From NCBI GenBank assembly GCA_025210485.1, contig JAOARN010000145.1, positions 1 to 64,000 on the forward strand: a DNA stretch of 64,000 nucleotides. Direction: 5' to 3'. Origin of the DNA: Marinifilaceae bacterium (GTDB lineage Bacteria; Bacteroidota; Bacteroidia; Bacteroidales; Marinifilaceae). Position numbers and translations under genes: made by a program. A model generated the notes under the pieces. It was not told where the DNA came from. It did no database searches and worked only from the letters and a program-made list of their open reading frames with translations. Positions within the stretch are counted from its first letter, which is position 1. Each line of letters opens with the position of its first letter. This document shows positions 35,052 through 43,839 of the stretch, piece by piece.

Positions 35052-35948
35052 ATGTTACATTTTGATAAACTAATAGACATTCATAAATTCATAGGAATTG
35101 GTTCGCCTAAACACCCACATATAAGTATCTTTAGGCTATCAGATATTAATTTATCTAAAAGTGTAGACTATCAAAACATCACAATTGACTTTTATAATAT
35201 TGTATTTCACAAAGGAGACAACTGGACACTAGAATATGGAAATAAAGTTTTCGAATTTGGAGATTCAGGTCTTTCATTTATTGCTCCTAAACAGCTTATT
35301 TCCCTTATTGATTTCGAAGAAACATCTTACTTTGGGTACTCACTTTTAATCCATCCCGATTTTCTAAAAAAACATAATTTAGAAAATAAAATATCTGAAT
35401 ATAATTTCTTCTCATACGATTATTACAAATCTGCTAAAATATCCGCTAAAGAAGAATCTCTCATTCTAAAAATATTAAATTCAATAGAATTCGAATACAA
35501 AAAGAACAAAAATGATATAGATGAATCTATTGTACTTAAAAATACAGAGCTATTATTTTTATACGCAACTAGAGCATACAAGTCTATTCCTCCAAGCATG
35601 GACAGCTCAGGACATGAAATCTTAATCAAAGCAAAGAAAGTTTTAAATAATTTTTACCGAGATAATATTTACAAAGAAAAGCCCAGTGTAAACTATTTAG
35701 CTGAACAATTAAATCTTAGTCCCAATAATTTAACTGTCTATTTAAAAAAAACAATAGGGTTATCTGCTCAACAATTTATACATACTATTTGCATTGAACA
35801 TGCAAAATATTTATTAGAAAACTCACAATTATCTGTTTCTGACATTTCTTACGAGCTAGGCTTTGAATATCCTCAGTCATTCAATAAATTTTTCAAAAGA
35901 AAGCTTGGTATATCCCCAATTCAATACAGAAAAACAAACATTACATAA
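35052..35948 (+). CDS. AraC-family transcriptional regulator
   Basis: A 298-residue regulator with an N-terminal cupin-like sensor (about 30-120) and a C-terminal double helix-turn-helix (about 195-298). The HTH region has NYLAEQLNLSPNNLTVYLKK and the conserved second-helix stretch ISYELGFEYPQSFNKFFKRKLGISPIQYRK. It reads toward the three-gene set starting at 36180, and a tandem repeat of a possible binding site lies in between. It probably activates that set, given its position and orientation. The signal bound by the cupin part is unknown. Confidence 0.93.
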   Translation: MLHFDKLIDIHKFIGIGSPKHPHISIFRLSDINLSKSVDYQNITIDFYNIVFHKGDNWTLEYGNKVFEFGDSGLSFIAPKQLISLIDFEETSYFGYSLLIHPDFLKKHNLENKISEYNFFSYDYYKSAKISAKEESLILKILNSIEFEYKKNKNDIDESIVLKNTELLFLYATRAYKSIPPSMDSSGHEILIKAKKVLNNFYRDNIYKEKPSVNYLAEQLNLSPNNLTVYLKKTIGLSAQQFIHTICIEHAKYLLENSQLSVSDISYELGFEYPQSFNKFFKRKLGISPIQYRKTNIT

Positions 35949-35975
35949 TATCTTAAAATAATTATCTCAGGGTTT

Positions 35976-36013
35976 GTTTTTTTGGATACAATTTCGTTTT
36001 TTTTGGATACAAT
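35976..36013 (+). promoter_or_regulatory. Tandem direct repeats, likely AraC regulator sites
   Basis: TTTTTTTGGATACAAT occurs twice, at 35977-35992 and 35998-36013, exactly 21 bp apart, two turns of the helix. The second copy ends 19 bp before a -7 element (36032-36039). Spacing and position fit activator half-sites at the -35 to -60 region. Confidence 0.65.
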
Positions 36014-36031
36014 AAATATAATCTCAACTTA

Positions 36032-36039
36032 TATTTTTG
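36032..36039 (+). promoter_or_regulatory. -7 element TATTTTTG upstream of the PKD/SGNH gene
   Basis: A full TAnnTTTG match with no good TTTG at the right spacing; the nearest TTTG is 26 bases upstream, within the second repeat. A missing -33 box fits an activator-dependent promoter. Confidence 0.5.
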
Positions 36040-36179
36040 CAGTAAATATTAAACAAAAATACAATATATGTGATTTTGGCATTGGTATTAATGTAAAGAA
36101 AAAATGTTAAAGTTGATAAAAGACACCACTTGTAATTTAAATTAAGCATAAAATTAGTATGCAAGTATTAAATTGAAAT

Positions 36180-38354
36180 ATGAAAAAACTACTACTCTTA
36201 TTTATTTTTTCTCAAATCTTTTGCATTTCAAAATCTCAAGTAGAAAAAAAAGTTTTATTCCTTGGGAACAGCTATACTTCATATAATAATTTACCAGAAA
36301 TGGTGAAACTTATGGCAGAAAGCTCTGGAGACAAACTTACTTATGATAAAAATACTCCAGGAGGATGCAATTTACAAAATCATGCTAATAGTCAAGTAAA
36401 TCATGACAAAATCAATAGCAAAGATTGGGATTATGTAGTAATACAAGCTCAAAGTCAGGAGTTGTCATGGGGTGAAGACTATAATACTGGCACTCAATAT
36501 GATTACATCAATAATCTATACAATAAGATTAAAACAAATAATGCAAATTCAGATATTTTATTTTATATGACATGGGGGCGAAAGTACGGAGATATTAATA
36601 ATTGTAATAATTTTCCATGGACTTGTACTTACGAAGGAATGGACGAAGCTATCAGAACAGCATATCTGAATATGGCAAAATATTTTCACAGCTCTGTTTC
36701 ACCTGTTTCTGTTGTATGGAGGGAAATAATAAACAATCATCACGAGATTAATCTATATTATTCTGATGATAATCACCCTTCCAAGATTGGTAGCTACACA
36801 GCTGCATGCTGTTTTTATACAATGATTTTCAATAAAGACCCAAAACTAATCGATTGGGATTCGGATATAGATTCAAGTATTACGAATACCATAAAGGAAA
36901 TTACCAACAGATTGGTTTATCAAAATATTACGGATTGGTCATTTAAGAATACAAAACCTATAGCGAAATACAATTTTACTATTAACAAAGATGAACTTAA
37001 TATTGAAAATATTAGTCAGAATGCAGATGAATATTATTGGAATTTTGGAGATGGAAGCTTCTCATATGAAAAAAAACCAAGAAAGATTTATAATTCGACA
37101 GGAGAATACGATGTATCATTGAAAGTAAAATCTGGAAATATTGAGAATAAGATTACACAAAAAATAAAGATAACAGAATTAGCTGATTTCGATGTTAATT
37201 TCACTTATGAAATAATTGATCATAAAATATATCTAACCAACAAAAGTGATAATATTGAGACATGTTATTGGGACTTTGGGGACAATAGCCACAGTAGTGA
37301 GTACTCCCCAGAACACAACTACCAAAAACCTAATAATTACATAGTTAGCTTAACAGGATTTAGAGGTAGTAGAAGCATTACTGTTGAAAAAGAAATTGAA
37401 ATTAAAAATAGAGCCCCTTTTGCAGATTTCAGTTATACAATAAATAAGTATACAATAAGTTTAAGCAACAAAAGTGAATACTACGACTCTTGTTTGTGGG
37501 ATTTTGGAGATGGAAATATTTCGAAAGAACAAAACCCTATTCATAAATATGCAAAACATGGGAACTATTCAGTAAAGCTTGATATAAAAAAGAATAGTAT
37601 TGTAAAAAGTATTACGAAAAATATAATTATAGAGAAAACAGAAGATCCTATTGCGGATTTTTCTTATACAATAAAAAAGAATAATATCACATTAACGAAC
37701 AAATCAATAAACTACGATGAATGTATTTGGACAATCGACAATAAATCAGAGAGTAGACTAAATAATTTGAACATAAGTTTTGATACAGCAGGGGAACACG
37801 AAATAAAACTAAAAGTTCTCAGAAACAATAAATCTGACTATAAAGTTATTATAGTTCAAATCCCTGAATTAAAGCCATTAGCTTCATATACTTACAAAAC
37901 TGATATAAACTATGTAACATTTACTAACAATAGCAGCAATTACAATTCTTGCTTGTGGATTTTTGGAGACGGAGAAGAATCCAAAATAGTAAATCCAACT
38001 CATAGATATATAAAACCAGGTACATACAAGGTTGAGTTAAAGGTATATAAAAGAACCAAAACAGAATCTATTATTAAAGAGATTCTTATCTCCATTCCTT
38101 TATCTGTAAATAAAATAAAAGCATATGAATGTAAAATATTTAAAACAAATAAAAATCATATTAAAATACATTTAGATAAGGTATATCACAAAACTTTAAT
38201 AAACATAATTGACATCAATGGAAAAGTACACTTCTCCAATACATATCATAATCATAGAGAAATAGAGATATCAAACAATTTTAATACAGGGATTTATATT
38301 ATAAATATAAATACTGAAGGATTCAAAAATTCAAAAAAAATGATAATTAAATAA
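36180..38354 (+). CDS. Secreted SGNH-fold hydrolase-like protein with PKD repeats and T9SS tail
   Basis: A 724-residue protein: signal peptide (1-19), SGNH/GDSL-like domain (DUF4886 type, about 22-245) with block I LFLGNSYTSYNNLPEM (nucleophile Ser31) and block V DDNHPSKIGSY (about 196-206), then five PKD-like repeats from about 258 to 640. Four of them keep WxFGDG or WDFGD; the fourth is degenerate. The last 80 residues (IDINGKVHFSN... FNTGIYIININTEG) look like a type A sorting domain for type IX secretion. It likely acts on an extracellular glycan ester, but the enzyme activity is inferred. It shares one base with the next gene. Confidence 0.85.
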   Translation: MKKLLLLFIFSQIFCISKSQVEKKVLFLGNSYTSYNNLPEMVKLMAESSGDKLTYDKNTPGGCNLQNHANSQVNHDKINSKDWDYVVIQAQSQELSWGEDYNTGTQYDYINNLYNKIKTNNANSDILFYMTWGRKYGDINNCNNFPWTCTYEGMDEAIRTAYLNMAKYFHSSVSPVSVVWREIINNHHEINLYYSDDNHPSKIGSYTAACCFYTMIFNKDPKLIDWDSDIDSSITNTIKEITNRLVYQNITDWSFKNTKPIAKYNFTINKDELNIENISQNADEYYWNFGDGSFSYEKKPRKIYNSTGEYDVSLKVKSGNIENKITQKIKITELADFDVNFTYEIIDHKIYLTNKSDNIETCYWDFGDNSHSSEYSPEHNYQKPNNYIVSLTGFRGSRSITVEKEIEIKNRAPFADFSYTINKYTISLSNKSEYYDSCLWDFGDGNISKEQNPIHKYAKHGNYSVKLDIKKNSIVKSITKNIIIEKTEDPIADFSYTIKKNNITLTNKSINYDECIWTIDNKSESRLNNLNISFDTAGEHEIKLKVLRNNKSDYKVIIVQIPELKPLASYTYKTDINYVTFTNNSSNYNSCLWIFGDGEESKIVNPTHRYIKPGTYKVELKVYKRTKTESIIKEILISIPLSVNKIKAYECKIFKTNKNHIKIHLDKVYHKTLINIIDINGKVHFSNTYHNHREIEISNNFNTGIYIININTEGFKNSKKMIIK

Positions 38355-39172
38355 TGAAATACATAATCAGTATAATGCTTTTTATCTCATTGTGTTCATG
38401 TTCTGAATATGAAAAGGATTTCAAGGCAACTAATTCAAAAATTACAGGCGATAATGTATGTAAGCCTCCCGATGGCTTCAACTCCTTTTATTCAAAATAT
38501 CTGAATGCTAACGGAATTCCAATTTTAGGATCAGAAAATGTACAGGATGAAGCTTTGAAAAGGGTTAGGCATACTATTATCAATATGTTGGCAAAAAGAC
38601 CCGATGTGTTATGTCAAATGATAATGAATAATGCGAGGGTTGCAATTGTAGCAGACGAAGAAGAAACTTCGGATTTACCAGAATATGCAGATGTTGACGA
38701 CAAAGAATATTTTAATAAGCGCGGAAGAGGCTATGGAGGAACATTGGAAGAACCTTTAGCTACAGTAGGAGAAGAAAACGTTATGAGAGTTGGCACAAAT
38801 CCATCATCCGATATTAGTTCAAGACCTGACTATTGGAACGGCTATGATGTAATTGTGCACGAATTTTCACATAGTATTCATCTGGTGGGATTAAGAAGAA
38901 CAGATAAGGATTTTCAAGATAAACTTCTTCGATTATATCAGAAGGCAAAATCAAATCCAATGTGGATGGATCAGTATGCACTGACTAATGAAGAAGAATA
39001 TTTTGCTGAAGCAAGTCAAAGATGGTTTAATGCTGTAGAAGATTTGTCTAATTTAGAAGGTTTAAAACAAGCAATTTATACAAGAGAGCAACTTAAAATA
39101 CACGATAGAGAAATGTATGATTTATTAAAAACTATATACAATGATAATAATTGGAAACCGCTACCTTTTTAG
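38354..39172 (+). CDS. Lipoprotein with HExxH metallopeptidase motif
   Basis: A 272-residue protein with a short signal and lipobox (ISLCSC, Cys near 16). At 169-173 is HEFSH, within DVIVHEFSHSIHLVG. Downstream, YALTNEEEYFAEASQRWF (208-225) carries glutamates that could be the third zinc ligand, as in the gluzincin folds of anthrax lethal factor C domain and PPEP-type peptidases. I cannot assign a named family. It overlaps the SGNH gene by one base (TAATG), so it belongs to the same operon and may process that secreted partner or a surface protein. Confidence 0.7.
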   Translation: MKYIISIMLFISLCSCSEYEKDFKATNSKITGDNVCKPPDGFNSFYSKYLNANGIPILGSENVQDEALKRVRHTIINMLAKRPDVLCQMIMNNARVAIVADEEETSDLPEYADVDDKEYFNKRGRGYGGTLEEPLATVGEENVMRVGTNPSSDISSRPDYWNGYDVIVHEFSHSIHLVGLRRTDKDFQDKLLRLYQKAKSNPMWMDQYALTNEEEYFAEASQRWFNAVEDLSNLEGLKQAIYTREQLKIHDREMYDLLKTIYNDNNWKPLPF

Positions 39173-39839
39173 CATAATATTAACAATTACATTATCATCA
39201 ACATGCAAAATAAAAGCTGAAAACAAAACTCAACATAATATTGGTTTTAAATATCGGAGTTCATACTCTTATATACATAAAAATTTCATGAAAGATGTTG
39301 ATCCAATGATAAATAATGGAATTAGCTTAAGCTATTTTAAAGATAAATCAAAAAAATATTTCGTTTCGTATCAAATCGAACTAAACAGAAATTCGGTTAA
39401 AAAATTAAATCTTCCTGACAACAGAAAAGTTGTCGATAATGATGGTAATATAAATGAAAACAATGTAAGATATTTCGATTCAAAGATTTACTACAATTAT
39501 ATTGGACTTGGTATTGATTTCAATTACAAATTGAAAAGCTTTAGTAAATCAAACATAATATTATCAACAGGTTTAATTTTGAAATATTATACAAAATCAG
39601 AAACAAAATATTACTTGGATGAAGAGGCCCACAAATCGAATATAAAATTATCTGATTTATACGATGGAAATTTATTTCTCGACAGTCCTAGTGTAAGAAT
39701 AAAATTAGGATATGATTTTTTAATAAACAAAAATATAAGTTTTGTATCAGAGGTAGAGTTCTCTAGAGATTTGAATATTAATGATATTCCCAAGTTTTCG
39801 AAACTTGGTTTAAATATAGGTTTAATATTTAGACTTTAG
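39141..39839 (+). CDS. Hypothetical small outer-membrane beta-barrel-like protein
   Basis: A 232-residue protein with a signal peptide (about 1-26, IILTITLSSTCKIKAE). The rest alternates polar and aromatic/hydrophobic residues in strand-like runs (FKYRSSYSYIHKNF, KIYYNYIGLGIDFNYKL, LGLNIGLIFRL), and it ends in a hydrophobic residue. This fits an 8-stranded barrel or porin-family protein, but no family is recognised. It overlaps the lipoprotein gene by 32 bp in another frame, and is the last gene of the set before a terminator. Confidence 0.6.
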   Translation: MIIIGNRYLFSIILTITLSSTCKIKAENKTQHNIGFKYRSSYSYIHKNFMKDVDPMINNGISLSYFKDKSKKYFVSYQIELNRNSVKKLNLPDNRKVVDNDGNINENNVRYFDSKIYYNYIGLGIDFNYKLKSFSKSNIILSTGLILKYYTKSETKYYLDEEAHKSNIKLSDLYDGNLFLDSPSVRIKLGYDFLINKNISFVSEVEFSRDLNINDIPKFSKLGLNIGLIFRL

Positions 39840-39873
39840 ATGATTCTCTTTCATAGATAATGTGTGTATGTTT

Positions 39874-39905
39874 AAGGGAGTAGTAAAAGTACTACTCCCT
39901 TTGTT
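39874..39905 (+). terminator. Terminator after the three-gene set
   Basis: A perfect 10-bp stem (GGGAGTAGTA with TACTACTCCC, loop AAAG) is followed by TTTGTTTT. It lies 37 bp past the stop of the barrel-like gene. Confidence 0.85.
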
Positions 39906-39933
39906 TTATAATAAGAATTTATGACATATATAT

Positions 39934-42090
39934 CTACGCCTCCACTAATTCCTCTTGGTAGGAAGTTAGCAATTCCTCTTGTACATCTCCAGGAACTTTT
40001 TCATAGGCAGAATACTTCATACTAAACTGAGCTCTTCCTCCTGTTATTGAACTTAATGAAGTGGAGTATCTATTCATTTCCTTCAATGGTACTCTTGCCG
40101 ATATTTTCTGAAAACCTTTATCAGCATCCATCCCCATTATAATAGCACGACGGGTTTGCAAATCACTCATTACATCTCCCATTCTATCTTCAGGGACAAG
40201 CACTTCGATATCGTAGATAGGTTCTAGAATTTTAGGACCTGCATTTTTAAATGCTGCACTAAATGCATTTCTTCCTGCCAATTTAAACGAAATCTCATTT
40301 GAGTCTACAGGGTGCATCTTTCCATCATAAACGACAACACGAATATCACGAGCATAAGAACCAGTCAATGGTCCCTCTTCCATTTTCTCCATTATGCCTT
40401 TTAATATAGCAGGTAAAAATCTAGTGTCAATAACTCCACCAACAATACAATTACAGAAAACAAGCTTGCCACCCCAATTCAATTCTTGCACCTCTGTTCC
40501 CTTTAGATTTACTTTTATTTCTTTACCATCCATTTTATACATGGTAGGATCAGCCATTCCTTCTTCATACGGTTCGATGATCATATGTACTTCACCAAAC
40601 TGACCAGCTCCTCCTGATTGTTTTTTATGCCTATAATCAGCTAGAGCTTTTTTTGTAATTGTCTCACGATATTGAATGCGTGGAGTTAAGAATTCGATTT
40701 CCATTTTATCATTATGCAGTAATCTCCACTTCAATGTATTAATATGGAATTCACCCTGCCCATGAATTAATAGCTGTTTCACCTCTTTGGAGTATTCTAT
40801 AATAATTGTAGGATCTTCTTGATGCATTCTGTGGAGCAATTCATTTAAACGCTCATCGTCTGATTCATCCTTTGCCTGAACGGCTGTTCTATATTTTGGT
40901 TCTGGAAATTTAATTGACCTATATGTATAATCACAGTCTTTTGAATTTAAGGTGTGATTATTCTTAGTATTTTTTAACTTAACGGTAGCACCTAAATCAC
41001 CAGCCTGCAATTCACTAACTTTTTCCCTATTTCGTCCTGCCACCAAAAATAGTTGAGATAATCTTTCCTTCGTACCATTATTCATATTTATAAGATCATC
41101 ACCTTCCTTTACTGTACCTGATATTACCTTAAAATAGTTTACTTCACCTATATGAGGTTCAACCGAAGTCTTGTATATAAAAAGAGAAGTATCATTATCT
41201 GCATTACATTCCACTTCTCGTCCACTAACTGTTGGTATTGCAGGCATTTCATTAACAAAAGGAACAATATTCCCAATAAATTCCATCAACCTACGAACAC
41301 CCATATCTTTTTTTGCAGAAATACAAAAAACTGGAAATAATGCTTGAGCTATCATACCTTTCTTTATACCTTCTCTCATCTCATCTTCTGTAAGTGTACC
41401 CTTATCAAAATACAATTCCATAAGACTTTCATCATTCTCAGCTGCTGATTCTACAAGTTCGTTATGTAATTCATTAGCTTTGTCTATTTCTGAATCTGGG
41501 ATATCTAATATTTCTGGTTTACCACCATCGGCACCCCATTTATACATTTTCATTTTCAGAACATCCACAACAGCATTAAAATCAGTACCGACATTTACGG
41601 GATACTGAACGATAGAAACTTTAGATCCGAAATTTGTTTTTGCAGATTCTATAGTCATTTCAAAGTTAGCCTTATCATGATCAAGTTGATTGACTACAAA
41701 AATCAATGGTGTATTATGTTTTGAGGCTCTACGACCAAGAATCTCTGTTCCAACCTCTACTCCATGCTGAGCATTTAGGATCATCAAACCTGTATCTACA
41801 ACATTAAGAGCAGATATAACACCTCCTGAAAAATCATCAGCGCCTGGGGTGTCTATAAAATTAATTTTTTTACTGTTCCATTCTGTATATAGAACAGTAG
41901 AAAAAACAGAGTTGCCGTACTCATGTTCAACTGGGTTGTAATCAGACACAGTATTTTTATCATCAACATTACCGCGTCTGTTAATAACACCACCTTCAAA
42001 AAGCATAGCCTCGGCTAAAGTTGTTTTACCCGAACCTGCATTTCCAATGAGGGCGATGTTTTTAATTTCATTTGATTTATAAACTTTCAT
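39934..42090 (-). CDS. EF-G-like translational GTPase
   Basis: A 718-residue relative of elongation factor G with all five EF-G domains. G1 is GNAGSGKT (16-23), G4 is NQLD in place of NKxD, and the domain IV region reads YRHKKQSGGAGQFGEVHM. G3 reads DTPGADDF at 80-87, so the catalytic histidine of the standard DTPGHVDF is alanine here. This is the EF-G-like (FusA2) group found beside the true EF-G in Bacteroidota; it may act in ribosome recycling or be a slow GTPase. It is transcribed alone. Confidence 0.88.
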   Translation of the reverse strand: MKVYKSNEIKNIALIGNAGSGKTTLAEAMLFEGGVINRRGNVDDKNTVSDYNPVEHEYGNSVFSTVLYTEWNSKKINFIDTPGADDFSGGVISALNVVDTGLMILNAQHGVEVGTEILGRRASKHNTPLIFVVNQLDHDKANFEMTIESAKTNFGSKVSIVQYPVNVGTDFNAVVDVLKMKMYKWGADGGKPEILDIPDSEIDKANELHNELVESAAENDESLMELYFDKGTLTEDEMREGIKKGMIAQALFPVFCISAKKDMGVRRLMEFIGNIVPFVNEMPAIPTVSGREVECNADNDTSLFIYKTSVEPHIGEVNYFKVISGTVKEGDDLINMNNGTKERLSQLFLVAGRNREKVSELQAGDLGATVKLKNTKNNHTLNSKDCDYTYRSIKFPEPKYRTAVQAKDESDDERLNELLHRMHQEDPTIIIEYSKEVKQLLIHGQGEFHINTLKWRLLHNDKMEIEFLTPRIQYRETITKKALADYRHKKQSGGAGQFGEVHMIIEPYEEGMADPTMYKMDGKEIKVNLKGTEVQELNWGGKLVFCNCIVGGVIDTRFLPAILKGIMEKMEEGPLTGSYARDIRVVVYDGKMHPVDSNEISFKLAGRNAFSAAFKNAGPKILEPIYDIEVLVPEDRMGDVMSDLQTRRAIIMGMDADKGFQKISARVPLKEMNRYSTSLSSITGGRAQFSMKYSAYEKVPGDVQEELLTSYQEELVEA

Positions 42091-42594
42091 AATGGTACTT
42101 TTTGGGGTTAATTTAAAAATCAGAATGATAAATTTTGTTAAATAATTAATTGATATTAGACTAAAACTAGCACTAAACTTAAGTAATTATAACTAATGGG
42201 ATATTTATAGTTACACATTACCAAATTAACTATTGAATTTAATTTAACTATCTGAATCGTAATAAATTTTAGGGATTCACAAATTAGCAATAATAAATTT
42301 AAAAGGCAAGTTTTGTTTAAGATTTAAGCTCCCTATTTAGATAAAAATACAAGAATACATCTATATATATCAACTAGAATACGATTAAACATATTATTAA
42401 TAAAGAATAATTTTAAAAGAAAGAAGCACTCCTAAATTTAATTTAATTATGTACATATTCATTTAATTAAAAATATGTCTGTAATAAAACAATTTTGTTA
42501 TTTTTGTCTTATATTTTTTGTTCATAGATTCTATATTTACAAAAGCCATTTCTTTATTTTTATATAACATTAAAATCATTCAAAAAATATTAGT
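42091..42594. other. Divergent intergenic region between the EF-G-like and permease genes
   Basis: A 504-bp AT-rich gap without a supported frame. A full -7 match TATTTTTG occurs at 42499-42506 on the plus strand, 89 bases before the permease start; no clear -33 TTTG lies 19 to 21 bases upstream. I see no repeats or other signals here. Confidence 0.4.
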
Positions 42595-43839
42595 TTGAAA
42601 TTAGAATATTACATAGCTAAAAAAATGCTAAGCATCGGCGGTGAAAAAAATAATATTTCACACCCCATGATTAAAATATCACAAATAAGCGTGGCTCTTG
42701 GAATCTGCATAATGATTCTCTCTATAAGTATTGTAACTGGATTCAAATCGGAGATTAGAAACAAGCTAACTGGATTTTCATCTCATATACAAATAAGTAA
42801 TTATGACAATAACTTATCATATGAAACATCACCCATTGATTACGATTGGGTAGATACGACTGAACTAGCTTGCAATAAGAATATCAAACATATCCAGGCG
42901 TTTTCAACGAAATCAGGTATTCTGAAAACTGATAAGGATTTTCAAGGAATAGTTTTGCGAGGGATTAATTCAGATTATGATTGGAGCTTCTACTCGAGAC
43001 ATCTCACAGAAGGCGAAATATTTAAAATCTCTGAAGATAAAACTAGCAACAACACAGTTATCTCAAATACTTTAGCCAAACTACTAAACCTAAAATTGAA
43101 TGATAAGATCAAGGTGTTTTTTGTTCAACAACCACCAAGAGCAAGGGTATTCAAAATAACAGGGATATATGATACAGGCATAAAGGAATTTGACAAATTA
43201 TTTATTATTTGTGATATGAAACATATTCAAAAGATCAATAATTGGAGTACAAATCAAATTTCAGGTTATGAAATATTCTTAAATGATTTTAACAAAATTG
43301 ATGAAACGACGAAAATGCTTAAACGCCATACTCAATTTGCAGAATCAAATAAAAAGGTAAATTTAAAAACACGAAACATAAAAAGAACATATACACAGAT
43401 ATTCGGATGGCTAGAACTTATCGATGTAAACGTTATTATAATATTAGTTCTGCTGATTTTTGTTGCAGGCTTTAATATGATTTCTGGACTTCTTATTATC
43501 ATACTTGAAAAAACACAAACAATAGGAATATTAAAATCTATAGGTGCTAATAATTGGTTTATCCGTAAAATATTTCTTTACAAATCCTTTCTAATTAGTT
43601 CTAAAGGTATCATCTGGGGAAATATTATCGGAATCGGTATCTGTGCTATTCAATATTATTTTAAGCTAATTCCTCTTGATTCTGAAAATTACTATGTAAG
43701 CACAGTTCCTATAAATTTTGATATATTATCGATAATTCTTATAAATCTTTTTAGTATCCTAATTATCCTAATAATACTATTAATACCTACAATAATAATT
43801 AGCAGAATAAATACATCTGAGATAATAAGAATTGACTAG
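42595..43839 (+). CDS. LolC/LolE-type ABC transporter permease
   Basis: A 414-residue permease of the MacB/FtsX family: a first helix (about 30-55), a large periplasmic domain, and three C-terminal helices (about 275-300, 325-350, 375-400). The start FYIAKK-type opening (LEYYIAKKMLSIGGEKNN) and the tail SRINTSEIIRID are usual for lipoprotein-releasing LolC/E homologues. The frame starts with TTG. The partner ATPase LolD is not nearby. An IS1595-like element begins at its stop codon. Confidence 0.85.
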   Translation: MKLEYYIAKKMLSIGGEKNNISHPMIKISQISVALGICIMILSISIVTGFKSEIRNKLTGFSSHIQISNYDNNLSYETSPIDYDWVDTTELACNKNIKHIQAFSTKSGILKTDKDFQGIVLRGINSDYDWSFYSRHLTEGEIFKISEDKTSNNTVISNTLAKLLNLKLNDKIKVFFVQQPPRARVFKITGIYDTGIKEFDKLFIICDMKHIQKINNWSTNQISGYEIFLNDFNKIDETTKMLKRHTQFAESNKKVNLKTRNIKRTYTQIFGWLELIDVNVIIILVLLIFVAGFNMISGLLIIILEKTQTIGILKSIGANNWFIRKIFLYKSFLISSKGIIWGNIIGIGICAIQYYFKLIPLDSENYYVSTVPINFDILSIILINLFSILIILIILLIPTIIISRINTSEIIRID

